From the NCBI RefSeq assembly GCF_034350045.1, contig NZ_CP133781.1, forward strand, positions 4,696,001-4,760,000: a stretch of DNA of 64,000 nucleotides, given 5' to 3'. The position numbers and the translations under genes are program-made. Below the pieces are notes generated by a model. The model saw only the letters and a list, made by a program, of their open reading frames with translations, ran no database searches and was not told the origin of the DNA. This DNA comes from Pseudomonas sp. CCI4.2 (GTDB lineage Bacteria; Pseudomonadota; Gammaproteobacteria; Pseudomonadales; Pseudomonadaceae). Each line of letters begins with the position of its first letter. The first letter of the stretch is position 1. Shown here in pieces: positions 51,933 to 61,597 of the stretch.

Positions 51933-53521
51933 GTGCCACGACCGCAGCACCGGCCAAACCGTTTGACGCAGCGTCCATGGCTACCGCGACCAAGGTGTTT
52001 GCCTTTGCCAGCATGTGCATCGGCATGTTCATCGCGCTGTTGGATATACAGATTGTGTCGGCCTCGCTGCGGGATATCGGCGGTGGTTTGTCCGCCGGTA
52101 CAGATGAAACAGCGTGGGTGCAGACCAGCTATTTGATCGCCGAAATCGTGGTTATTCCGTTGTCGGGTTGGTTGTCGCGGGTGTTCTCTACCCGCTGGCT
52201 GTTTTGCGCTTCCGCCGTGGGTTTCACCTTGGCCAGTCTGTTGTGCGGTGCGGCCTGGAACATCCAGAGCATGATTGCGTTTCGTGCGCTGCAAGGCTTC
52301 CTCGGTGGATCGATGATCCCGCTGGTGTTCACCTCCGCCTTCATGTTTTTCACCGGGAAACAGAAGGTCATTGCGGCCTCCACCATCGGTGCAATCGCCT
52401 CGTTGGCGCCGACGCTTGGCCCGGTCATTGGCGGCTGGATTACCGACGTTTCGTCGTGGCACTGGTTGTTCTACATCAACCTGATACCGGGTATTTTCGT
52501 CGCCGTTGCAGTGCCGATGCTGGTGCGGATCGATGAACCGGATCTCTCCCTGCTTAAAGGCGCGGACTACCTGAGCATGGTGTTTATGGCGCTATTTCTC
52601 GGTTGCCTTGAATACACCTTGGAAGAAGGCCCGCGCTGGAATTGGTTCAGTGATAGCACCATCCTGACCACGGCGTGGATTTCCGGTTTGTCAGCGCTGG
52701 TGTTCATCAGCCGCACGCTAATGGTGAGCAATCCCATTGTTGATCTGCGAGCCCTCAAAGAGCGTAATTTTGCCCTGGGTTGCTTCTTTTCCTTTGTGAC
52801 CGGCATCGGCCTGTTTGCAACGATTTACCTGACCCCGCTGTTTCTCGGGCGCGTGCGTGGTTACAGCGCACTGGACATCGGCCTGGCCGTGTTTTCCACC
52901 GGCGTGTTTCAGATCATGGCTATCCCGCTGTATGGATTTCTGGCCAACCGCGTCGATCTGCGCTGGATCATGATGTTCGGCCTGAGTCTGTTTGCGCTGT
53001 CCATGTGGGACTTCTCGCCAATCACCCATGACTGGGGCGGTCGTGAGTTGATCTTGCCACAAGCATTGCGCGGCATGGCCCAGCAATTAGCAGTGCCTCC
53101 TGCGGTGACCCTGACCCTGGGCGGCCTGGCGATGTCGCGTCTCAAGCAAGCGTCAGGGCTGTTCAACCTAATGCGTAACCTGGGCGGCGCCATTGGCATC
53201 GCAGCCTGCGCAACGATTCTGAATGACCGCACCAACTTACACTTCACCCGTCTGGCGGAACACTTGAACGCCAGCAACGAAGCCATGAACCAGTGGCTGA
53301 GCCAAGTCGGCGGCAATCTTGCCACCCTAGGCCAAACCGGGAGTGAAGGCACGACTGCGGCGTTGCAGCAATTGTGGTTGCTCACGTATCGCGAGGCACA
53401 GACGCAAACCTATTCCGACGCATTCCTGGCGATCATGGTGTGTTTCATCATCGCCGCCGCCATGGTGCCGCTGATGCACAAAGTGGTGCCGCCGGCCACG
53501 CCGTCACCTGACGCCCATTGA
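51929..53521 (+). CDS. DHA2-family multidrug transporter, EmrB/QacA type
   Basis: 530 residues, 14 membrane segments. MFIALLDIQIVSASLRDIGG is the TM1 signature and LAPTLGPVIGGWITD the antiporter motif C region. Inner-membrane proton antiporter. It is a separate paralogue from the pump at 21990, with a dedicated outer-membrane factor 48 bp downstream. Confidence 0.93.
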   Translation: MSATTAAPAKPFDAASMATATKVFAFASMCIGMFIALLDIQIVSASLRDIGGGLSAGTDETAWVQTSYLIAEIVVIPLSGWLSRVFSTRWLFCASAVGFTLASLLCGAAWNIQSMIAFRALQGFLGGSMIPLVFTSAFMFFTGKQKVIAASTIGAIASLAPTLGPVIGGWITDVSSWHWLFYINLIPGIFVAVAVPMLVRIDEPDLSLLKGADYLSMVFMALFLGCLEYTLEEGPRWNWFSDSTILTTAWISGLSALVFISRTLMVSNPIVDLRALKERNFALGCFFSFVTGIGLFATIYLTPLFLGRVRGYSALDIGLAVFSTGVFQIMAIPLYGFLANRVDLRWIMMFGLSLFALSMWDFSPITHDWGGRELILPQALRGMAQQLAVPPAVTLTLGGLAMSRLKQASGLFNLMRNLGGAIGIAACATILNDRTNLHFTRLAEHLNASNEAMNQWLSQVGGNLATLGQTGSEGTTAALQQLWLLTYREAQTQTYSDAFLAIMVCFIIAAAMVPLMHKVVPPATPSPDAH

Positions 53522-53569
53522 GACAGCCATGAACCTGCTCGCCCCTATTTGCTCTTCGAGGACCGGACA

Positions 53570-55045
53570 ATGAATGCTTTGGCGTTTCGCTTCACAGGCT
53601 CCCGGCTGTTTGCGTTGACGGCACTGTTCGTCGCGCTGGCAGGCTGCGCCGTCGGCCCGGACTATGAAAAACCGACGAACAACCTGACCGCCGCCTTCAA
53701 CAATGCATCGTTGTTGCAGCAACGGGTGGGGGAAACCCCTGCCCCGTCGCTGGACACCTGGTGGACCGGTTTCAATGATCCTGAACTGACCCTGATTATT
53801 CAGCGGGTATTGGCGCAGAACCTGGACCTTGCTGTGTCCATGGCCAGAGTCGATCAGGCCCGCGCTGCCGCCCATGAAGCGGGGGCCAATCGCTTGCCGC
53901 AAGGCAATCTGGACGCTCAAGCGGTGCGTCAGCATCAATCAACCAACAGCGCACTGGGTGAAATCGGCAGTGCGTTCCCCGGCTATGGCCGCGACCAAAC
54001 CCTGGAAACCATTGGCGCCGGGGCCAGTTGGGAAACTGACCTCGCGGGCGGCCTGCAGCGCGGTGAAGAAGCCGCCGTTGCCGAAGCGCAAGCGGCCACG
54101 GCGAGCCATGCCGGGGTGCGAATTTCAGTCGCCGCCGAAGCTGCCGATGCGTATTTCCGGGTACGTGGCGCGCAACAGCGCATCGAATTGGCCCAAGACC
54201 AGATAAACATCGAGACCAACCTGTTGAGCTTGGTCCAGGCGCGCATGGCCAGTGGCCTGGCGACCAACCGCGAGCAAGCCCAGGCTCAGGCATTGGTGTT
54301 GCAAGCCCGCGCTACGGTGCCGCCATTGCGCACCGAACTGGCGTTGCAGCTCAATCGTCTGGACGTGTTGATGGGGACACAGCCGGGGACCTACGCCCAA
54401 GAGTTGGTCGCCAGTTCGCAGGTGTTTAGCGTGCCGACCATCAGCGACACCAGCAGCCCTGCAAGCCTGTTGCGCAGACGTCCCGACGTGATTGCCGCCG
54501 AGCGACGTCTGGCCGCATCCAACGCGCGCATCGGCGAAGCGGTGTCCGAGTATTACCCGAAAGTTTCGCTGGCCGGCTTGCTCGGGTTCGAAAGCTTGAA
54601 GAGTGGTGATCTGATCTCAGCCGCTTCGTTTCAACCGCAAGCCGTGATTGGTCTGCATTGGCGTTTGTTCGATTTCGGCCGGGTCGATGCTGAAGTTGCG
54701 CAAGCCAAAGGCGCCAATGCCGAAGCGCTGGCTCAATACCGGCAATCTATGTTGCGCGCCACCGAAGACGTGGAAAACGCCATCGTGACCTTGACCGAGC
54801 TTGAGCAACAACGCATTGAAGTCGATCAAGAAGTCGCCGCGCACAAAATTGCGCGGGGCGCCGCGCAAGATGCCTACAAAGGCGGCGCCATCAGCCTGAT
54901 TGAAGTGCTCGACGAAGACCGATTGCTGCTCACCGCCCGCGATCAGTTGGCGCAACTTCACGCCAATGATGCGCGGGCGGCGGTGGCAACCTTCCGGGCC
55001 CTGGGCGGTGGATGGTCCCAAGAAACGCTGTCTGCCAAGAACTGA
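53570..55045 (+). CDS. Outer-membrane efflux lipoprotein, NodT family
   Basis: 491 residues from the ATG at 53570 (GAGGACCGGACA upstream). The signal peptide ends in the lipobox LAGC, giving the typical mature start CAVGPDYEKP. Two TolC-like repeats follow, with LLRRRPDVIAAERRLAASNA between them. It forms the trimeric outer-membrane channel for the EmrAB-like pump, completing a three-part system under the HxlR gene. Confidence 0.94.
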   Translation: MNALAFRFTGSRLFALTALFVALAGCAVGPDYEKPTNNLTAAFNNASLLQQRVGETPAPSLDTWWTGFNDPELTLIIQRVLAQNLDLAVSMARVDQARAAAHEAGANRLPQGNLDAQAVRQHQSTNSALGEIGSAFPGYGRDQTLETIGAGASWETDLAGGLQRGEEAAVAEAQAATASHAGVRISVAAEAADAYFRVRGAQQRIELAQDQINIETNLLSLVQARMASGLATNREQAQAQALVLQARATVPPLRTELALQLNRLDVLMGTQPGTYAQELVASSQVFSVPTISDTSSPASLLRRRPDVIAAERRLAASNARIGEAVSEYYPKVSLAGLLGFESLKSGDLISAASFQPQAVIGLHWRLFDFGRVDAEVAQAKGANAEALAQYRQSMLRATEDVENAIVTLTELEQQRIEVDQEVAAHKIARGAAQDAYKGGAISLIEVLDEDRLLLTARDQLAQLHANDARAAVATFRALGGGWSQETLSAKN

Positions 55046-55051
55046 ATCTAT

Positions 55052-55810
55052 TTAGGGTTTTGGCGCCAGGTTTGCCATCCCTTGTAGCAGTTCGATGGGC
55101 ATCGGAAAGACGATGGTGGAGGTTCGGTCGTTGGCGATCGAACCCAGCGTTTGCATATAACGTAACTGCATGGCGCCAGGCTCGCGCCCCAGCATTTCGG
55201 CGGCTTCGGCGAGCTTTTGCGACGCCTGCAATTCACCTTCAGCATGAATCACTTTAGCGCGGCGTTCACGCTCGGCTTCGGCTTGCCGGGCGATGGCACG
55301 AATCATTGATTCGTTAAGGTCGACGTGTTTGATTTCAACGTTCGCCACCTTGATGCCCCACGAATCGGTCTGGGCATCGAGCACTTTCTGAATATCAACG
55401 TTGAGCCGCTCACGCTCAGCCAGCAGCTCATCCAGTTCATGTTTACCGAGCACCGCGCGCAAGGTGGTTTGCGCCAATTGGCTAGTGGCCATCAGGAAGT
55501 CTTCGACCTGAATTATTGCCCGCTGCGGGTCGAGGACCCGAAAATACAGCACGGCATTTACCTTCACCGAAACGTTGTCGCGGGTGATCACGTCTTGCGG
55601 TGGTATGTCCAGAACGATGGTGCGCAGGTCAACCCGGACCATTTGCTGAACCACCGGAATCAACAGGATCAGGCCGGGGCCCTTTACCTGCCAAAATCGC
55701 CCGAGTTGAAACACCACCCCGCGCTCATACTCTCGCAGGATGCGAAACGTCGACATTGCCACCAACACCAGTAGCAACAACAACGTGCCAAAGCCCAATT
55801 GCACAAACAT
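55052..55810 (-). CDS. Slipin (stomatin-like SPFH protein)
   Basis: 252 residues. One N-terminal membrane segment (about 3-22) precedes the SPFH/Band 7 domain, with ILREYERGVVFQLGRFWQVK and DIPPQDVITRDNVSVKVNA; the C-terminal half is a coiled coil rich in Arg-Ala-Glu. Slipins form membrane scaffolds and are usually paired with an NfeD protease, encoded two bases upstream here. It faces the NodT gene tail to tail with only six bases between the stops. Confidence 0.92.
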   Translation of the reverse strand: MFVQLGFGTLLLLLVLVAMSTFRILREYERGVVFQLGRFWQVKGPGLILLIPVVQQMVRVDLRTIVLDIPPQDVITRDNVSVKVNAVLYFRVLDPQRAIIQVEDFLMATSQLAQTTLRAVLGKHELDELLAERERLNVDIQKVLDAQTDSWGIKVANVEIKHVDLNESMIRAIARQAEAERERRAKVIHAEGELQASQKLAEAAEMLGREPGAMQLRYMQTLGSIANDRTSTIVFPMPIELLQGMANLAPKP

Positions 55811-55812
55811 GA

Positions 55813-57144
55813 TCAGTCTCCCCGTTGAGGTGTTTCGGGCGCCGGCATGACATCTAAGATCACCCCGCGACGCGCCACGACCCGGACCCGTTGCCCGGTT
55901 CTGAGCGGTGCCGAACTCAGCACCTGCCAGTGTTCGCCTTGCAATTGCACCCAGCCACCCAGTGGGTTGTCGGTTTGCAACGCGGTGATCTTGGTGCTGC
56001 TGCCGACCAGGCCCGCGTCACCGCTGACCACCTGGCGCTGGCGCGATTTGAGCATTGCCCCCGCCAATCCGATAAGGCACACCGCGCTGATCGCCGCCAC
56101 GCTGAAGATCAACGGCAAGCCAATGGTGAATCCGGGGGCGTCGGTGCTCATCAACAACATGGCACCGGTTATAAACGAGGCTACGCCGCCGAAGCCAATG
56201 GCCCCGAAACTCGGCAAAAATGCCTCGGCCACCATCAGCGTCACACCGAGCATAATCAAGCTAACACCGACATAATTGACTGGCAGCAGTTGCAGGGCAT
56301 ACAGCGCCAACAGTAAGCAGATACTGCCGATAATGCCTCCCGCTGCCGAGCCAGGGTTGAAAAACTCGACCAATAAGCCGAACACCCCGACGACGATCAG
56401 GATCAGTGTGACGTTTGGGTTGGTAATAAGGGTCAACAGACTGATACGCCAGTCGGGATCGTCTTGAACAATTAGGGCGTTCGCCGTGTGCAGTTGAACC
56501 TCATGAGCGTTGATGATCAGACGTTTACCGTCCAGTTGTCCGAGCAGGTCGTCCAGGTCTTTCGCTTGATACTCAATGACTTTTGAGCTCAGCGCCTCCG
56601 AGTCAGTGAGGCTAGCGGCGTCACGGACGGCCTGTTCTGCCCAGTCCGCGTTACGACCGCGCAGTTGTGCCAGGCCACGCATGAACGCGGCGGCGTCGCT
56701 GACCTGCTTACGAGTCAACGTGTCAGTGGGATCGCCAGCCGTGGGTTGGGCGCCCAACTGAACCGGGGTGGCGGCACCCAAATGAGTACTGGGTGCCATG
56801 GCCGCAATGTGACTGGCGTAAAGAATATAAGCACCGGCACTCGCGGCACGGGCGCCACTGGGCAAGACAAAACTGGCCACTGGCACCGGGCTGGCGAGAA
56901 TCGCCTGCACGATCACCCGCATCGAGCTTTCAAGGCCGCCCGGTGTGTCGAGGATGATGACCACCAACTGGGCGTGCTTGCCCGCCGCCTTGGCAAGACC
57001 GTCGACCACGTACTCGACGCTGGCCGGCCCGATGGCGTCGTTCAGGGTTAACACCCGAACAGCGCCATTTGCCGCATTGGCCCCCACCGGCAACCAAAGC
57101 AGCAGTATCAAGACGAGCAACCCACGCCATCCGCAACCGTTCAA
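55813..57144 (-). CDS. NfeD-family membrane serine protease
   Basis: 443 residues from a TTG at 57144, chosen because CAGGAGG lies five bases upstream of it and the protein then starts with a clean signal peptide (NGCGWRGLLVLILLLWLPV); the ATG at 57168 lies upstream of that ribosome site. A ClpP-like protease domain (VVIILDTPGGLESSM, then PSGARAASAGAYI with the presumed Ser nucleophile) is followed by four to five membrane segments and a C-terminal OB-fold NfeD domain. NfeD proteases of this type cleave stomatin-like partners; the slipin gene follows by two bases. Confidence 0.9.
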   Translation of the reverse strand: MNGCGWRGLLVLILLLWLPVGANAANGAVRVLTLNDAIGPASVEYVVDGLAKAAGKHAQLVVIILDTPGGLESSMRVIVQAILASPVPVASFVLPSGARAASAGAYILYASHIAAMAPSTHLGAATPVQLGAQPTAGDPTDTLTRKQVSDAAAFMRGLAQLRGRNADWAEQAVRDAASLTDSEALSSKVIEYQAKDLDDLLGQLDGKRLIINAHEVQLHTANALIVQDDPDWRISLLTLITNPNVTLILIVVGVFGLLVEFFNPGSAAGGIIGSICLLLALYALQLLPVNYVGVSLIMLGVTLMVAEAFLPSFGAIGFGGVASFITGAMLLMSTDAPGFTIGLPLIFSVAAISAVCLIGLAGAMLKSRQRQVVSGDAGLVGSSTKITALQTDNPLGGWVQLQGEHWQVLSSAPLRTGQRVRVVARRGVILDVMPAPETPQRGD

Positions 57145-57329
57145 AAGATCCTCCTGAACACATCCCATAGACCGCTGTCAGTCATTTTAGTTGATGCCGG
57201 CGATCTACGAGCCCTGCCCGGTTTTTAATCGGTTATTGGTCAGAAACAGATCCGCCCGAGCGACCACGTTTGACCGAAAGCTACCGAGAACTAAGCTTTG
57301 CCGACCGTTGTTTAAAGAGGATCACCTCA

Positions 57330-58004
57330 ATGACCGATGAACATGACAAGGGCGGTAAGCCGTCGATCCCGCCAGAATTGCGCGACCTTGCGACCCCCTC
57401 CCGACGTAACTTTCTGAAATCCGTAGGCGTTTCCAGTCTCGCTGCAGCGACCTCGCCCCTCTGGCTGCAAGCGGCAGCTCAAGCCCAAGCCGCGACCGCC
57501 GAAGCCCCTAGGACACCGGCCCCCGGCGAGCGGCGAATGGTGCTCAACGTGAATGGCAATCCCCATGCCCTCAACCTGCCGGCTAACGCGGTGCTGTTGG
57601 ATGTACTGCGCGACCGGTTGAGCCTGACAGGCACCAAAAAGGGTTGCGACCACGGCCAGTGCGGCGCCTGTACCGTGCATGTCAACGGGCTGGCGGTGAA
57701 CTCGTGCTTATCGTTGGCGGCCATGCATGAGGGCGACGACATCACCACGATTGAGGGCATCGCCCAAGGCAACGTGTTCCATCCGGTGCAGGAAGCGTTC
57801 TGGGAACATGACGCCTATCAGTGTGGTTATTGCACCTCCGGCCAGATCATGAGCGCCGTGGCGATCCTGAAAGACAGCAACATTGGCGGCGACGACGCCA
57901 GCGTGCGTGAAGCCATGAGCGGCAATATCTGCCGTTGCGGCGCCTACAAAAACATCCTGGCGGCGGTGCAATCGGCGCGCAGTAAAATGAAGGAGATCGG
58001 CTGA
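57330..58004 (+). CDS. paoA: Aldehyde oxidoreductase iron-sulphur subunit, PaoA-like
   Basis: 224 residues from the ATG at 57330 (AAAGAGGATCACCTCA upstream). A twin-arginine signal (SRRNFLKSVGVSSLAAATS) sends the folded complex to the periplasm. Two [2Fe-2S] clusters are encoded: Cys-x4-Cys-x2-Cys-x11-Cys in GCDHGQCGACTVHVNG onwards, and CGYC with CRCG in the C-terminal four-helix domain. It passes electrons from the molybdenum centre to FAD. Its stop overlaps the next start (TGATG). Confidence 0.94.
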   Translation: MTDEHDKGGKPSIPPELRDLATPSRRNFLKSVGVSSLAAATSPLWLQAAAQAQAATAEAPRTPAPGERRMVLNVNGNPHALNLPANAVLLDVLRDRLSLTGTKKGCDHGQCGACTVHVNGLAVNSCLSLAAMHEGDDITTIEGIAQGNVFHPVQEAFWEHDAYQCGYCTSGQIMSAVAILKDSNIGGDDASVREAMSGNICRCGAYKNILAAVQSARSKMKEIG

Positions 58005-58987
58005 TGAGAACGTTTACTTATGTTCGCGCCGACAGCATCGAGCATGCGATCAACTACTACAGCCAATCCGAGTCGGCGTTTTTCCTGGCAGGGGGCACGA
58101 CCCTGCTGGATTTGGTCAAGCTGGATATCATGCGTCCGGTACAGGTCATCGACGTTAATCATCTGTCGCTGAAACAAATCATCGTTCTTGACGACGGCCG
58201 AGTGCGTATTGGGGCATTAGTCAGCAACACAGCGCTGGCGCAAAACGAACAGATCCAGACCCACTACCCGGTGTTGTCGCAGGCATTGCTGTCGGGCGCA
58301 ACGACCCAACTACGCAATAAGGCGACCACGGCGGGCAACGTCATGCAGCGGGTTCGTTGCGATTATTTTCGCGACGGCGTATCGCCCTGCAATAAACGTG
58401 AACCCGGGTCGGGCTGCTCGGCGATTGAGGGACAAAACCGCAGCGTCCATGCGGTGTTGGGCACCAGCGATCACTGCATTGCAACTCACCCTTCTGACAT
58501 GTGCGTGGCCATGGCCGCCATCGGGGCGACGGTTCAAGTGCAGGGCCCGAAAGGCGTACGAGAAATAAATTTTCTCGACTTCCATTTACTCCCTGGCGCC
58601 ACGCCATCGCAGGAGCATGCCTTGTTGCCGGATGAAATGATTACCCATGTAATTCTCGATGCGCCGCTGGCTAACAGCCGCTCGGGTTATCTGAAACTGC
58701 GTGACCGTGCGTCCTATCAATTCGCCCTGGCATCCAGCGCGGTGATTGTTGTGCTTGAGGGCAACACGGTCCGCGACGTACGGATCGCCATGGGCGGTGT
58801 GGGCACCAAACCCTGGCGCGCCCTGGCTGCCGAGCAATCGTTGAAAAACGCACCGTTGACCCCGGAAGCCTTGGAAAAAGCAGCGGCTACCGCGCTTCAG
58901 GGAGCGATCCCTTATAGCCATAACGCGTACAAGATTCCGTTGGGGCGACAAGCGATCATCCGTAACTTCGAAACCCTAACAGCTTGA
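58004..58987 (+). CDS. paoB: Aldehyde oxidoreductase FAD subunit, PaoB-like
   Basis: 327 residues, xanthine-oxidase-type FAD domain with AGGTTLLDLVK near the N terminus and LRNKATTAGNVMQRVRC. The insertion CDYFRDGVSPCNKR, GSGC and HCIATHPSDM matches the cysteine-rich loop that holds an extra [4Fe-4S] cluster in E. coli PaoB. It receives electrons from PaoA and hands them to an external acceptor. Middle gene of paoABC. Confidence 0.93.
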   Translation: MRTFTYVRADSIEHAINYYSQSESAFFLAGGTTLLDLVKLDIMRPVQVIDVNHLSLKQIIVLDDGRVRIGALVSNTALAQNEQIQTHYPVLSQALLSGATTQLRNKATTAGNVMQRVRCDYFRDGVSPCNKREPGSGCSAIEGQNRSVHAVLGTSDHCIATHPSDMCVAMAAIGATVQVQGPKGVREINFLDFHLLPGATPSQEHALLPDEMITHVILDAPLANSRSGYLKLRDRASYQFALASSAVIVVLEGNTVRDVRIAMGGVGTKPWRALAAEQSLKNAPLTPEALEKAAATALQGAIPYSHNAYKIPLGRQAIIRNFETLTA

Positions 58988-59002
58988 GCGGAGGACGACC
59001 CG

Positions 59003-61234
59003 ATGAGTGAACCCATAATTGGTGGCAGTCCACGCCGCATCGACGGGCGCCGCAAAGTCACGGGCACAGCCCTGTATGCGTCCGACCACCACCCGAAAAA
59101 TATGGCGTATGGCTATGGGGTATTCAGCACCATCGCCAGTGGGAAAGTTACCGCGCTGAACCTTGATGAGGCGCGTAAATCCCCCGGCGTCATTGATATT
59201 TTTCACTCAAGGCATTTTGCCGAGGTGTACCACACGTCGCCGATCCAGACGTCCCCGGCCAATATCCTGACCAGCAGTAAGGCCGACGAAAACCGACTGC
59301 CGTTCGAAGACGACACGGTCCATTACGCCGGCCAATTTGTCGCGCTGGTCGTTGCCGATACATTCGAACATGCCCGAGCGGCAGCGTATAAGGTCGCCGT
59401 CAGCTACAGCAAAAGCCCGACCGTTGCCAACTTGCAGCAAGGTCTTAAAGCTGGGCCGCCCAAGGAAGGAGGTCGCGGTCATAGCCGAGGCGACCCTGGA
59501 CCGGCATTCGACCAAGCACCGCACTTCATGGACGCCACTTACACGACGCCGGTCGAAACCCACAACCCAATGGAAATGCACGCGACGATTGCGTATTGGG
59601 AAGATGGCCACTTGTACGTGTATGAAGCCACTCAGGGGGTGGTTGCGCACCGTAACGCGTTGTCGCGGATCTTTGGCGTGACCCCGGATCGGGTCGAAGT
59701 GCGAGCGCCATTCATTGGTTCGGGCTTTGGCAGCAAGTTATGGATCTGGCCGCATTCAGTGGCCGCCTGTGGTGCAGCCAAAATGCTCGACAGACCGGTA
59801 CAACTGGTCGTGCCCCGGCAACAAATGTTCACCACCACCGGGCACCGGCCTGCGACCCAGCAGCGGGTGCGGTTGGCGACCGACGCGCAGGGAAAATTGA
59901 TTTCTGTGCGGCACGAATCGATTAACACCACGTCGTTTACCGACCAGTACGTTGAAAACTGCGGCACCTCTACTCGCAGCCTTTACAGCTGCGCTAATGT
60001 GCTAGTCAGCCAGAAAACCGTAGAGGTCAATCACGGCACACCCACGTCCATGCGCGCGCCCGGCGCTGCGCCCGGACTGTTCGCCTTGGAATCCGCCATG
60101 GACGAAATGGCGGAGATCATCAATATGGACCCGATGGCGTTTCGGAAACTTAATGTGGCCGACCGAGATGAAAGTCAGAACCTGCCATGGTCGAGTAATC
60201 ACTTGCAGGACGCCATCGACCAAGCCGCCGAGCGTTTCGGTTGGCAGCACCGCGACCCACGCATCGGCGTGATGCAAGAGGGTCATGAAAAGATCGGATA
60301 TGGCATGGCAGCCTGCAATTGGGACGCTTATCGCACCCCCGCCGAAGCTCGGGTTTCATTGCGTGCCGATGGCACCGCATATGCCATCTGCGGCGTGCAG
60401 GACATCGGCACCGGCACCTACACTGTGATTGCCCAAGCGATCAGCAGCTTGACCGGTTTGCCGCTGGATAAAATCGAGGTTGAACTGGGTAACTCGTCGT
60501 TTCCTCCAGCGCCGGTTTCCGGCGGATCCTGGGCCACAGCGAGCGTCTTGCCCGCCGTGGCCGAAGCGACACGTCAGGCGATTGCTCAATTGAAAGCGTT
60601 CGCCACCAGCCCGCGCGGCGCATTTGCCGGGGCCAATGCTGACTCATTGGGCGTCGAGGGCGGAAACCTGAAGAGCGCCGATAAATCCATGGCCATCGCT
60701 GACGTGCTTAACGCCCAAAAACTCGCCAGCGCCGATGGTCAAGCCCATACCGGCATGGCCGAAACCGATAAATATTCCTTCCGCTCGTTCGGCGCGCACT
60801 TTGTCGAAGTGCGTTGGGATCCGGGCATTTCCCGGTTGCGGGTGGCCAGAGTTGTGAGCGCTATTGATGTCGGCCAAGTGATCAATCAGAAGACCGCCAG
60901 CAACCAGGTTGAAGGCGCAATCGTCATGGCGATCGGGATGGCGTTATTTGAAGGGACTGAATACGACGAGCGCAACGCGATGCCGGTTAACAACAACTAT
61001 GCAGAGTACGTCGTGCCGGTTCATGCTGACCAACCCGATGTCGAGGTGATATTGCTCAACTATCCCGACTACAAACTCAATGAATTTGGTGCACGCGGGA
61101 TAGGCGAAATTGGGGTCACCGGTTTGGCGGCTGCGATTGCTAATGCCGTGTATCACGCAACAGGTAAGCGGGTGCGTGATTTGCCGATCTCTTTGGACAA
61201 ATTGATGGCGGAGGAACCGATGCTTCGTGCGTAG
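59003..61234 (+). CDS. paoC: Aldehyde oxidoreductase molybdenum subunit, PaoC-like
   Basis: 743 residues, the xanthine-oxidase-family large subunit. The catalytic base is Glu702 in GARGIGEIGVTGLAAA; APFIGSGFGSKLW and STSMRAPGAAP-like stretches (TPTSMRAPGAAPGLFALE) bind molybdopterin. In E. coli PaoABC oxidises many aromatic and aliphatic aldehydes to acids in the periplasm. GGAGGACGACCCG precedes the ATG. The XdhC-like chaperone PaoD, normally the fourth gene, is not encoded here; the operon runs into the rRNA region. Confidence 0.95.
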   Translation: MSEPIIGGSPRRIDGRRKVTGTALYASDHHPKNMAYGYGVFSTIASGKVTALNLDEARKSPGVIDIFHSRHFAEVYHTSPIQTSPANILTSSKADENRLPFEDDTVHYAGQFVALVVADTFEHARAAAYKVAVSYSKSPTVANLQQGLKAGPPKEGGRGHSRGDPGPAFDQAPHFMDATYTTPVETHNPMEMHATIAYWEDGHLYVYEATQGVVAHRNALSRIFGVTPDRVEVRAPFIGSGFGSKLWIWPHSVAACGAAKMLDRPVQLVVPRQQMFTTTGHRPATQQRVRLATDAQGKLISVRHESINTTSFTDQYVENCGTSTRSLYSCANVLVSQKTVEVNHGTPTSMRAPGAAPGLFALESAMDEMAEIINMDPMAFRKLNVADRDESQNLPWSSNHLQDAIDQAAERFGWQHRDPRIGVMQEGHEKIGYGMAACNWDAYRTPAEARVSLRADGTAYAICGVQDIGTGTYTVIAQAISSLTGLPLDKIEVELGNSSFPPAPVSGGSWATASVLPAVAEATRQAIAQLKAFATSPRGAFAGANADSLGVEGGNLKSADKSMAIADVLNAQKLASADGQAHTGMAETDKYSFRSFGAHFVEVRWDPGISRLRVARVVSAIDVGQVINQKTASNQVEGAIVMAIGMALFEGTEYDERNAMPVNNNYAEYVVPVHADQPDVEVILLNYPDYKLNEFGARGIGEIGVTGLAAAIANAVYHATGKRVRDLPISLDKLMAEEPMLRA

Positions 61235-61292
61235 ATGATGCGGACTGGAGGCAGACCTGGCAGGGTTTTCGCCATACATTTTTTCTTGCGGA

Positions 61293-61331
61293 CAAACAAA
61301 ACCCCTGAACGCATAAGCGATCAGGGGTTCT
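61293..61331 (-). terminator. Terminator of the rRNA operon
   Basis: On the minus strand AACCCCTGA and TCAGGGGTT form a 9-bp perfect stem followed by TTGTTTGT. It lies just after the 5S gene and, seen from the plus strand, just after paoC. Confidence 0.85.
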
Positions 61332-61341
61332 GGAATTTAAT

Positions 61342-61457
61342 CTTGACGATGACCTACTCTCACATGGGGAAACCCCACACTACCATCGGCGATGCATCGT
61401 TTCACTGCTGAGTTCGGGATGGGATCAGGTGGTTCCAATGCTCTATGGTCGTCAAGA
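61342..61457 (-). rRNA. 5S ribosomal RNA
   Basis: About 116 bases on the minus strand. It begins TCTTGACGACCATAGAGC, contains GGAACCACCTGATCCCATCC and ends GAGAGTAGGTCATCGTCAAG, all typical of Pseudomonas 5S; the ends pair as helix I. Exact ends are estimated to within a few bases. Confidence 0.95.
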
Positions 61458-61597
61458 AATTCAGTAGCCAGTGCGTGCCCTCCTGCGAGTTCACGTGCCA
61501 GCGAATGGGGATGTGATAGATCTGTGGGTTTCGAATTTTCGGTTGTGTCGTCTTCACACACCTCAATTTGCTTCATCGCAAATTGCTTGGGTGTTAT

